A stretch of 64,000 nt of DNA from Candidatus Poribacteria bacterium (GTDB taxonomy: Bacteria; Poribacteria; WGA-4E; WGA-3G): positions 1-64,000 of the forward strand of contig JAPPFM010000054.1 in assembly GCA_028821605.1 (NCBI GenBank), in the 5' to 3' direction. Positions 8,096 through 15,640 of this stretch are shown piece by piece; positions within the stretch are counted from its first letter, which is position 1, and each line of letters starts with the position of its first letter. The notes beneath the pieces are model-generated. The model saw nothing but the letters and a program-made list of their open reading frames with translations, did no database searches and was not told the DNA's origin. Both the position numbers and the translations under genes were made by a program.

Positions 8096-9415
8096 ATGAA
8101 AACAATTTTGACCTTAGGAATCGTGTTGAGTTTGTTGATGACTTCTGCGAACGCAGATACACCTGCGGAAAAGCCGAGTGAAGATCTCACCGAGGCACAG
8201 AGCCAGAAAAACATTGAAATCTGCAAGCAGCATTTTCTTGAAATTCGCAAGGCGATTCAGGCATACAAAAAGGAACACGGGGATTTCCCAAAGAGTCTCT
8301 CAGAACTTCACCCGAAATATTTGCCAGATGCAAACCTTTTGCTTTGTCCTGCAGATAAAGAGGGCGGCAAGCCAATCTCTTATTGGAACGCAGACCCGAA
8401 AATGCCTGTGAGTTATGGGTATGAGTTTCTTCCTAAAAACCGAGAGAAGAAAAATGAAACCCGTTTTGTGTATAGCGATAACATACCGCTTGTCCGATGT
8501 CTACATCACATCAACCCGGATAAAGTCTCTAAAGAAGGTCTGAACTTGAGTTTTTCCTTGAAAATTTACAAGTCAGGTTTTGATTGGAGCTCCGAAGATA
8601 TATACGGTAGTCCTGAAGCCGCTATTGCTGCCTTTGAAAACGCACTTTCACAACACCCAGATGATCGGCGTTTCTTTGATCTCTATCCGATACTTGTCGT
8701 ACTCTACACCAAGGTCGGAAACGAAAAATCAGCGGATGCCCTGATTGAGCGTTTCAAGTCACCAAGCATGATGCCAGACAATAAGGGGTACCGCTCAGTG
8801 TTCGGGAAACTTAGGCGCGTGGGCCTCTATGAGGAGCTGCTTGAGATTTTTAAGGCAGCTGAGCAGCGGCAGCCCGACGAGGAGGTTATCCTCTTTCGCC
8901 TTGCCTACATTTATGAGAAATTGGGCAATACTGAACTCGCCGAAGTTTACTATCGGAAGACCGATCCCAAATATGAATTGTGGGGAAAATTGGTGCCCGA
9001 CTTCTCTGCGACTGACCTTGATGGCAAACCGATTTCGCTGCAGCAATATCGTGGAAAAGTCGTCTTGCTCGACTTTTGGGGAGTCTGGTGTGGTTTCTGC
9101 ATTGACGAAATGCCCAATCTCAAAAAAATCTACGACACCTATAAAGACCAAGGGTTTGACATTATCGGTGTTAGTCTTGACGATAAGGAAGCAGTACTGC
9201 GGGACTATATTAAAGAGAACGACATCCAGTGGCGGCAGATTTACAGTGGCAAAAGGTGGGAGGACGATCCACTTGCACAGCAGTTTAAAATTACGAGTGT
9301 TCCATCACAGTGGCTTATTGACAGAGATGGCAAATTAATCACGCATAAGGCGAGAGGAGAAAAGTTGGAAGGTCTCGTCGTGGAAGCCCTCAAGGACAAA
9401 GCCGAGAATGAATAG
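8096..9415 (+). CDS. Exported pseudopilin-like/TPR/TlpA thioredoxin protein, paralogue 2
   Basis: A 439-residue member of the array with the same order: signal peptide (MKTILTLGIVLSLLMTSANA), pseudopilin-like segment with two cysteines (EICKQH and LLCPAD), TPR-like helices, and a TlpA domain. The active site is W331-C332-G-F-C335, with Phe in place of the usual Pro between the cysteines. The frame is open from 7970, but ATG at 8096 is chosen because the signal peptide begins there and AGAGGAG precedes it; the upstream extension would be unrelated to the family. The DNA is near-identical to paralogue 1 over the first 40 codons. It may share the operon promoter of blaI. Confidence 0.9.
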   Translation: MKTILTLGIVLSLLMTSANADTPAEKPSEDLTEAQSQKNIEICKQHFLEIRKAIQAYKKEHGDFPKSLSELHPKYLPDANLLLCPADKEGGKPISYWNADPKMPVSYGYEFLPKNREKKNETRFVYSDNIPLVRCLHHINPDKVSKEGLNLSFSLKIYKSGFDWSSEDIYGSPEAAIAAFENALSQHPDDRRFFDLYPILVVLYTKVGNEKSADALIERFKSPSMMPDNKGYRSVFGKLRRVGLYEELLEIFKAAEQRQPDEEVILFRLAYIYEKLGNTELAEVYYRKTDPKYELWGKLVPDFSATDLDGKPISLQQYRGKVVLLDFWGVWCGFCIDEMPNLKKIYDTYKDQGFDIIGVSLDDKEAVLRDYIKENDIQWRQIYSGKRWEDDPLAQQFKITSVPSQWLIDRDGKLITHKARGEKLEGLVVEALKDKAENE

Positions 9416-9523
9416 CCTAATTTGTGTCTTATAATCAAGCGTTTACTTAAACCCAAGTAAGTTCCCAGATATGGGAAACGTTCAATACTATTTCGTCAGA
9501 AATCTGAAAAGGAGAATACTGAA

Positions 9524-10843
9524 ATGAGATCAATTTTGACTGTGGCAATCGTGCTGAGTTTATTGATGACTTCTGCGAACGCAGATACATCTGCTGAAAA
9601 ACCGAGCGAAGATCTGATAACGGAGCAGCATGAGAAAAATATCGAACTTTGCACGCAAAATTTAGTCGCGATAGGTAAGGCGGTTGAAGCCTATAAAAAA
9701 GAACACGGCGATTTTCCTGAGTGGCTCTCAGACCTTCACCCGAAATATTTGCCAGATGCGAATCTCTTGCTATGCCCAGCAGATGAAGAGAGTGGCAAAC
9801 CACTTTTTTCCAGCACTACAGATCCGGAAATGTCCGTAAGTTATGACTACCAATTCCACCCTGAGAATCGAGAGGGGAGAAATGAAGAACGTTTGGTGTA
9901 TGGCGATGTTATACCGCTTATCCGATGTTTCCACCACCTAAATGAAGATTTTGAAGGAGACCGTCTAAACTTGGGTTTTTCCTTGAATACTTACAGGTCA
10001 GTTGCTAATTGGAAATACGTGCCGGAAGATATGTACGGTAGCCCCGAAGCCGCGATTACTGCCTTTGAAAAAGCACTTGCACAACACCCGGATGATCGGC
10101 GTTTCTTCGATCTCCATCCGATGCTTGTCGTCCTCTACAACAAAGTAGGAGATGAACAATCCGCAGATGCCATGATTGAGCGTCTCAAGTCAGGCAGGGT
10201 CCCAGATATTAAAGGATATCGCTGGGTGCTTAGGATACTTGCAACGGCGGGGTTATATGAGGAGCTGCTTGAGATTTTTAAGGTGGCTGAACAGCATCAT
10301 CCGGACGACGGACGTATCCTTGAAAGACTCGCCTACATTTATGAGAAATTAGGTAATACTGAACTCGCCGAAGTTTATTGGCGGAAATCTGATCCCAAAT
10401 ATGAATTGTGGGGAAAACCTGTGACAGATTTTTCCGCAACCGACCTTGATGGTAAGTCTATTTCGCTAAAGGACTATCGTGGGAAAGTCGTTTTGCTTGA
10501 CTTTTGGGGCGTGTGGTGTGGTCCGTGCATCGCCGAAATGCCCAACCTTAAAAGGGTTTACGCTACCTATAAGGATCAGGGATTTGACATCATTGGGGTC
10601 AGTCTTGATGATGAGGAATCGGCACTGCGGGACTATATTAAGGAGAACGACATCCAGTGGCGGCAGATTTACAGCGGTGAAAGGTGGGAGAACGATCCAC
10701 TCGCACAGCAGTTTAAAATTACCGGTGTTCCGGAACCGTGGCTTATTGATAGAGATGGCAAATTAATTTCGCATAAGGCGAGGGGGGAGAAGTTAGAAGG
10801 TCTCGTCGTGGAGGCACTCAAGGACAAAACCGAGAATGAATAG
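9524..10843 (+). CDS. Exported pseudopilin-like/TPR/TlpA thioredoxin protein, paralogue 3
   Basis: A 439-residue member of the array: signal peptide ending TSANA, pseudopilin-like segment with cysteines in ELCTQN and LLCPAD, TPR-like middle, and a TlpA domain with W331-C332-G-P-C335. The C-terminal 170 residues are nearly the same as in paralogue 2, including GERWENDPLAQQFKITGVP. The start is preceded by AAAAGGAG at a 9-nt distance. The roughly 108-bp spacer before it and the 110-bp spacer after it are almost identical to each other, including the hairpin TTACTT-N6-AAGTAA, which points to a recent duplication of a unit of about 1.43 kb. Confidence 0.9.
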   Translation: MRSILTVAIVLSLLMTSANADTSAEKPSEDLITEQHEKNIELCTQNLVAIGKAVEAYKKEHGDFPEWLSDLHPKYLPDANLLLCPADEESGKPLFSSTTDPEMSVSYDYQFHPENREGRNEERLVYGDVIPLIRCFHHLNEDFEGDRLNLGFSLNTYRSVANWKYVPEDMYGSPEAAITAFEKALAQHPDDRRFFDLHPMLVVLYNKVGDEQSADAMIERLKSGRVPDIKGYRWVLRILATAGLYEELLEIFKVAEQHHPDDGRILERLAYIYEKLGNTELAEVYWRKSDPKYELWGKPVTDFSATDLDGKSISLKDYRGKVVLLDFWGVWCGPCIAEMPNLKRVYATYKDQGFDIIGVSLDDEESALRDYIKENDIQWRQIYSGERWENDPLAQQFKITGVPEPWLIDRDGKLISHKARGEKLEGLVVEALKDKTENE

Positions 10844-10953
10844 CCTAATTTGTGTCTTGTAATCGAGGGTTTACTTAAACCCAAGTAAGTTCCCATAGAT
10901 ACGGGAAATGTTCAATACTATTTCATAAGAAATTTGAAAAGGAGAATACTAAA

Positions 10954-12270
10954 ATGAAAGCAGTTTTGACTATGACAATGATGCTGGGTTTACTGATAAC
11001 TTTTGCGGATGCACATCCACTTGGAGAAAAACGCAGCGGAGGTGTGATAACGGAACAGGAAGAAAAAAACTTTAAACTTTGCACACAAAATTTGGTTGCG
11101 ATTGGTAAGGCGGTTGAAGCCTATAAGAAAGAACACGGCAACTTTCCAGATTGGCTCTCAAATCTTCATCCGAAATATTTGCCAGATGCCGACATTTTCC
11201 TTTGTCCAACAGACAAGTTGGGTGGCAAGCCAATTTTTACACGCAACGCAGACCCGAAGATGCCCGTGAGTTATAGCTACTATTTCCGCCCTAACAATCG
11301 AGCGCAGATAAAAGAAGACCGTTTCGTGTATGGTGATGTCATACCGCTTGTCGGATGTCAACATCACCTGTTCAATGAAGACAGAGAATGTCTATACTTG
11401 AGTTTTTCCTTGAACGTTTACGAGTCACATATTAATTGGCACTACGCGCCGGAACATACGTACGGCAGCCCCGAAACCGCTATTACTACCTTTGAAAACG
11501 CACTTGCACAATACCCGGATGATCGGCGGTTCTTTGATTTCTACCCACTACTTCTTGCACTCTACACCAAGGTCGGAAACGAAGAATCCGCAGATGCCAT
11601 GATTGAGCACCTCAAGTCAGCAGACATGATACCAGACGATGAGGGTTACTACTCAGTGCGCGATATACTTAAGGAGTCGGGACTCTTTAAGGAAATGCTT
11701 GAGATTTTCAAGGCAGCTGAGCAGCGGCAGCCGGACGCGGAAATTATCCTCGGGAGACTTGCCTGGATTTATGAGAGATTGGGCAATACTGAACTCGCCG
11801 AAGTTTATTATCGGAAGACCGATCCCAAATATGAATTGTGGGGAAAACCCGTGACAGACTTCTCTGCGACTGACCTTGATGGCGCACCGATTTCGATGCA
11901 GCAATATCGTGGAAAAGTTGTCTTGCTCTACTTTTGGGCAGCGTGGTGTGGCTTCTGCACTGATGAAATGCCGGATATCAAAAGGGTTTATGACACCTAT
12001 AAAGAGCAAGGATTTGACATCATCGGGGTCAGTCTTGATGATACGGAAAAGGAACTGCGGGACTACATCAAAGAGAATGACATCGAATGGCGGCAAATTT
12101 TCGATAACACAAGGGGTGAAGATTCTTTGGTCCAGCAATACGGTATCCGTGGTACTCCAGCACCGTGGCTTATTGATAGAGATGGCAAGTTAATTTCGCA
12201 TAAGGCGAGAGGAGAAAAATTAGAAGGTCTCGTCGTGGAAGCACTGAAAAACAAATCCGCGGACCAGTGA
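10954..12270 (+). CDS. Exported pseudopilin-like/TPR/TlpA thioredoxin protein, paralogue 4
   Basis: A 438-residue member of the array with the family architecture and a somewhat more diverged signal peptide (MKAVLTMTMMLGLLITFADA). The pseudopilin-like segment keeps cysteines in KLCTQN and FLCPTD. The TlpA active site is W331-C332-G-F-C335. The tail is a mosaic: its thioredoxin C-terminal part (DNTRGEDSLVQQYGIRGTPAPW) matches paralogue 1, not paralogues 2 and 3, which suggests gene conversion within the array. The ribosome-binding site AAAAGGAG and the leader are shared with paralogue 3. The gene is followed 6 bp later by dispersed repeat copy B. Confidence 0.9.
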   Translation: MKAVLTMTMMLGLLITFADAHPLGEKRSGGVITEQEEKNFKLCTQNLVAIGKAVEAYKKEHGNFPDWLSNLHPKYLPDADIFLCPTDKLGGKPIFTRNADPKMPVSYSYYFRPNNRAQIKEDRFVYGDVIPLVGCQHHLFNEDRECLYLSFSLNVYESHINWHYAPEHTYGSPETAITTFENALAQYPDDRRFFDFYPLLLALYTKVGNEESADAMIEHLKSADMIPDDEGYYSVRDILKESGLFKEMLEIFKAAEQRQPDAEIILGRLAWIYERLGNTELAEVYYRKTDPKYELWGKPVTDFSATDLDGAPISMQQYRGKVVLLYFWAAWCGFCTDEMPDIKRVYDTYKEQGFDIIGVSLDDTEKELRDYIKENDIEWRQIFDNTRGEDSLVQQYGIRGTPAPWLIDRDGKLISHKARGEKLEGLVVEALKNKSADQ

Positions 12271-12276
12271 GTTCCG

Positions 12277-12571
12277 TAGGTTGGGTTGAACGGTGTTGAA
12301 AATCAAAGGCAGGTATTTCAAAATACATCAAACCTAATATACCCGCATAGACATAGAGAAAACCAGTGAAACCCAACGCTCTTTGCGTCAAATGCTACAA
12401 ACAAAGCGGTAGGTTTCTGTTGGGTTTCGCTATTTCCTTGATTGATAAGACGGTATCGGGTGGTAAATGTGCTTGGGTGTCCGCATCGTTTTTCTCGGTT
12501 CCGCTCAACCTAGGGGAAACACCCAAGCAAAAACACCTACGATGCTATGATGCGTCTTTTCTAAAATTAAC
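12277..12571. repeat. Dispersed ~290-bp repeat, copy B
   Basis: This is the second copy of the repeat at 1181-1470, with the same left end (TAGGTTGGGTTGAACGG), the GTGAAACCCAAC block, and the same right end (GGGAAACACCCAAGCAAAAA and then CACCTACGATGC). It lies between the fourth TlpA paralogue and the selenoprotein gene. Both copies stop about 50-80 bp before a gene start. I see no good promoter in the 48 bp between the repeat and the selenoprotein gene. Confidence 0.75.
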
Positions 12572-12619
12572 ACCCATACTAATTCACCATAAATCACCCT
12601 AACAACAGGAGTGGAGATA

Positions 12620-14506
12620 ATGATAGACCTTCGTAACGTGCTAAGTACTTCAGCAACTGTTCCAGTGCAGGCGCATTGGGATCGGATCGAGAATACAGCA
12701 AATAATCTGCAGTGGGCAACAGCAGAAAAGTTTAATCGATCCAAAGCACAATGGCATGAACCGGTAGATATGGCGTGGGAACAGTGGTTGGCGTTATTCA
12801 ACCCCGGACCTGCACAGCCATTGAAACACTACAGCACAACGGATTTCCAAGTCTTTCTCCCGCCATCAACCGCTAACGTTGGGGATGTTTGGGACTTGGA
12901 GCCGGAGGGGATTCTCCCCTTTCTCTGTCAGTTTCATCCAGGCGCAACAATGAATCTCAGACACGGTCAGAACGGTGCAAAGGCGTGCTTACGGGCAATT
13001 TCATCCGAATATGCTGATATTGTCTTCCGAATCCATGCGCGCTTCATATTGGACACGTCCATCGGTGCCTATTTGAGACCGGCACAATTTACTGGACATC
13101 TCGTCATCAACCGCAAGAGTGGAACGATCTGTCAATGGACGCTATCGCTTCCACCCCGCAACAGCAATGTAGATATCGGAGCATTTAGAACTGCCGATAT
13201 AGGGTTTGTGCCTCGCATGGAACTCTGCAGTTTATCGGAGACGCAGCCAGAATCAATTGCTTGGGAAACTGCCATCACTGCAGAAGAAGCTGAGAGGAAG
13301 TTTCAGGAGGTGCTCTACAAATTCGCTGAAATTGAGTGGACTCCCATTGAAGATGCGGTTGAACGCGCGAAAGCATCGAATCACCCGATTCATGCAGTCC
13401 TTTTATTCGGTGCACTTGACGATGAATCCTGCTGAGGGTCGGGCAAAAGTTTGAGAGCGGGTCCGCTCTCCTCACCGAAAATTATTAAGTTGCTCAACAC
13501 GCACTTTGTGAACGTCTGGGTCTTGCTCAGGGATCTGCCTGAGCTGCAAGTGGGTGCCAAAGGTGCAAATGCAGCTGCCTTGGCAACGAAACTCCGACAA
13601 CATTACACCGATTCTGTGGATATTCTGACACTCACGCCCGACTTGGAAGTGCTCGGACATCTACACAATATGAGTCTGTTTCATCCGTATTATCTACCTC
13701 GCAGTGAGCGGATACCTCGGTATTTAGAAATGTTAAAGTCGTCTGCGGGGGTGGAAGTTGCGGCACAAAAGCCGAGCGAAAAACTCAACGAGGCAAACAT
13801 TGAAAAATCTATCGCCGATTTGGAAGCGAGGCTTCAGCAACACCCAGATAATGAAAGTTTTTTCTATATCTACCGCATACTTATTCGTCTCTATATTAAA
13901 GCTGGACGGGAAAACGATATAGATCAACTTATTGAGCGTTTCAAAATTGTCAACGCTAAAACCCTTATTGCCCAGATTTATGAAGAGTTAGGCAACACCG
14001 AACTTGCAATGGAATACCGCAGCAAGGTTACGCCTCCGTTGGCGTTGCTTGGAAAACCTGTTCCGGATTTTTCTGCGACCGATCTTGATGGCAAACCGAT
14101 TTCGCTCCAGCAATATCGCGGGAAAGTCGTCTTACTCGATTTTTGGGCGGTCTGGAACAGTTTCTGCATCGGTGATATACTGAATGTCAAAAGGATTTAC
14201 GACACCTATAAAGATCAGGGATTTGAGGTCATTGGGGTTAGCCTTGATACTGATGAAACGAAGCTGCGAAACTTCCTCAAGGAAAATGACATCTCTTGGC
14301 GGCAGATTTACAGTGGTCTGGAAAGACAGTGTCCGCTTGTGAAACAGTCTGATGTTAAATCTATTCCAGCCCGGTGGCTTATTGATAGAGATGGCACGTT
14401 GATCGCCCATGAAGCCAACCATAAGTTAATCTCCAGCGAAGGTAGACAGGCGGATTTAGAGAAGTTGGTGGCAGCGGCGGTGGCGGATAAACCTAAGAAC
14501 CAATAA
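12620..14506 (+). CDS. SelenoN-like selenoprotein (UGA = Sec272) fused to TPR-TlpA domain
   Basis: A single 628-residue gene read through an in-frame UGA at 13433-13435. The flanks, FGALDDESC-U-GSGKSLR then LLNTHFVNVWVLL, match what I know of the vertebrate SelenoN active site (GALDDQSC-U-GSGRTLR). An upstream block (LRPAQFTGHLVINRKSGT, DIGFVPRMEL) also matches SelenoN. After the SelenoN thioredoxin-like region (to ~375) comes a linker like the post-signal region of the neighbouring paralogues, a short TPR-like part and a TlpA domain. In that domain the motif is W512-N-S-F-C516, so the first active cysteine is lost. No signal peptide is evident. ATG at 12620 follows AGGAG by 7 nt. An annotation ignoring Sec would split it into 12620-13435 and 13451-14506. 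Confidence 0.93.
13433..13474 (+). promoter_or_regulatory. Candidate bacterial SECIS element
   Basis: The UGA at 13433-13435 is followed by a perfect 7-bp stem, GAGAGCG (13453-13459) with CGCTCTC (13464-13470), closing a GGTC loop whose first base lies 24 nt after the UGA end. TGAG at 13433-13436 can pair with CTCA at 13471-13474 as a lower stem. Bacterial SECIS elements are hairpins inside the coding region just 3' of the UGA, with a G at the start of the apical loop. This one fits in position, size and loop base. SelB binding is inference. Confidence 0.85.
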
Positions 14507-14541
14507 CCGCGTCCCACCGAAAAGGCGCGAAGGAGCTCCTC

Positions 14542-15567
14542 ATGGCACTGAAACAGATACAGGTTTATGCGATGTTAGGTATCGCGTTGTTGGTAAGCAG
14601 TAGCCTTTTGACCGAAGATGCACACGCCAGAGCTCAGGCACTCTCCTTTATCTCCAAACATGAAGGAGCTGCTGATCTCTATCTCATTGATAGCACAGGT
14701 CAGAATCTACGAAAACTTGACACCAATAACGCAAAAAAAGGGGGCGAGCACGCTTGGTCACCTGATGGACGCTTTCTTGCTTATGTATCCAGAGAAATAG
14801 GGAAAACCACTATCCACGTAATGAACCTCCAGAGCAAGGAATCGCGTCGGTTGATAGACCATCGAAGCCGGAACTATTCTCCTACTTGGTCGCCTAATGG
14901 GAAGTGGATTGGCTTCATCTCCGATCGAAGCGGGGATCGGCAAATCTATAGAATCAATGCAAATGGCTCAAATCTGAAGCAGTTGACCAAAAAAGGAGAC
15001 AACACGAATCCTGCTTGGTCGCCAGACAGCCAATGGATCGCCTTTACCTCCTATCAAGGACCGGAGCATAGGGCGGACAACTTTTTGCTCTATGTGATGA
15101 CTGCCGATGGTGGAAGGTTGAGAAAACTGGGAAAAGGTGCGTTAGCGGGATGCACGTGGTCTCCCAATGGCAAACAGATTGCCTATGCTACGACGAGCTT
15201 GGAAAATGAAACCAAGAATATCCTTGTCATTGATATAGATGGGAATAACCTTCGCAAGGTGACGCGATTAGGGGCACGTGAATGGGCAAGTTATCCCGCA
15301 TGGTCCCCTGATGGACAATGGATTGCCTATGCTTTCCGAAGAATAGTGCGGCTGCCGGGACCCGGTGAGGCACTCCCTGTCAATGAAATCTTTGGAGATA
15401 GTGCTATCCATCTTGTAAAGGCTACAGGTGGACTCAGCGACCCCATTGAAATAGCAAATGAGTTGTCACTGAGTTTGTATCCGGAGTGGGTGCCGGAAGC
15501 ATTCTTGCCCGTTTCACCGAGCACAGAAAAGCAAATAGTGCCGTGGGGCAGACTCAAGCAGCATTGA
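14542..15567 (+). CDS. Exported TolB-like beta-propeller protein
   Basis: A 341-residue protein with a signal peptide (residues about 1-30, ending in DAHARA) and at least five WD40/TolB-type blades marked by repeated WSPDG/WSPNG-xx-I/LAY/F units (for example at about residues 72, 116, 160, 205 and 255). The family binds partner proteins or peptides in the periplasm; there is no tol-pal context here, so a TolB role is not implied. It begins 35 nt after the selenoprotein stop with AAGGAG just upstream and is probably the last gene of the block. Its own stop codon (15565-15567) lies within a TTGACAACTGACAACTGATA heptamer repeat. Confidence 0.88.
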   Translation: MALKQIQVYAMLGIALLVSSSLLTEDAHARAQALSFISKHEGAADLYLIDSTGQNLRKLDTNNAKKGGEHAWSPDGRFLAYVSREIGKTTIHVMNLQSKESRRLIDHRSRNYSPTWSPNGKWIGFISDRSGDRQIYRINANGSNLKQLTKKGDNTNPAWSPDSQWIAFTSYQGPEHRADNFLLYVMTADGGRLRKLGKGALAGCTWSPNGKQIAYATTSLENETKNILVIDIDGNNLRKVTRLGAREWASYPAWSPDGQWIAYAFRRIVRLPGPGEALPVNEIFGDSAIHLVKATGGLSDPIEIANELSLSLYPEWVPEAFLPVSPSTEKQIVPWGRLKQH

Positions 15568-15586
15568 CAACTGACAACTGATAACC
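15564..15586. repeat. Heptamer-type repeat (TGACAAC/TGATAAC) at the end of the TolB-like gene
   Basis: Three consecutive 7-base units of the TGACAAC/TGATAAC type. Longer elements with the same units lie at about 22880-22980, 27285-27400 and 32126-32155. Short tandemly repeated heptamers of this kind are known from cyanobacteria and other repeat-rich genomes. This copy supplies the TGA stop codon of the TolB-like gene. Confidence 0.8.
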
Positions 15587-15640
15587 AACAAAAAAGTGGA
15601 TTTGAATTCCGAGTTATGCTATCATCTGAATTTACGGATT

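Noticed and set aside
13436-13450. Treating the SelenoN and TlpA parts as two separate genes (12620-13435 and 13451-14506)
   Set aside because: The second part has only a TTG start without a ribosome-binding site, the frames are in phase across the UGA, and the SelenoN motif spans the UGA exactly.
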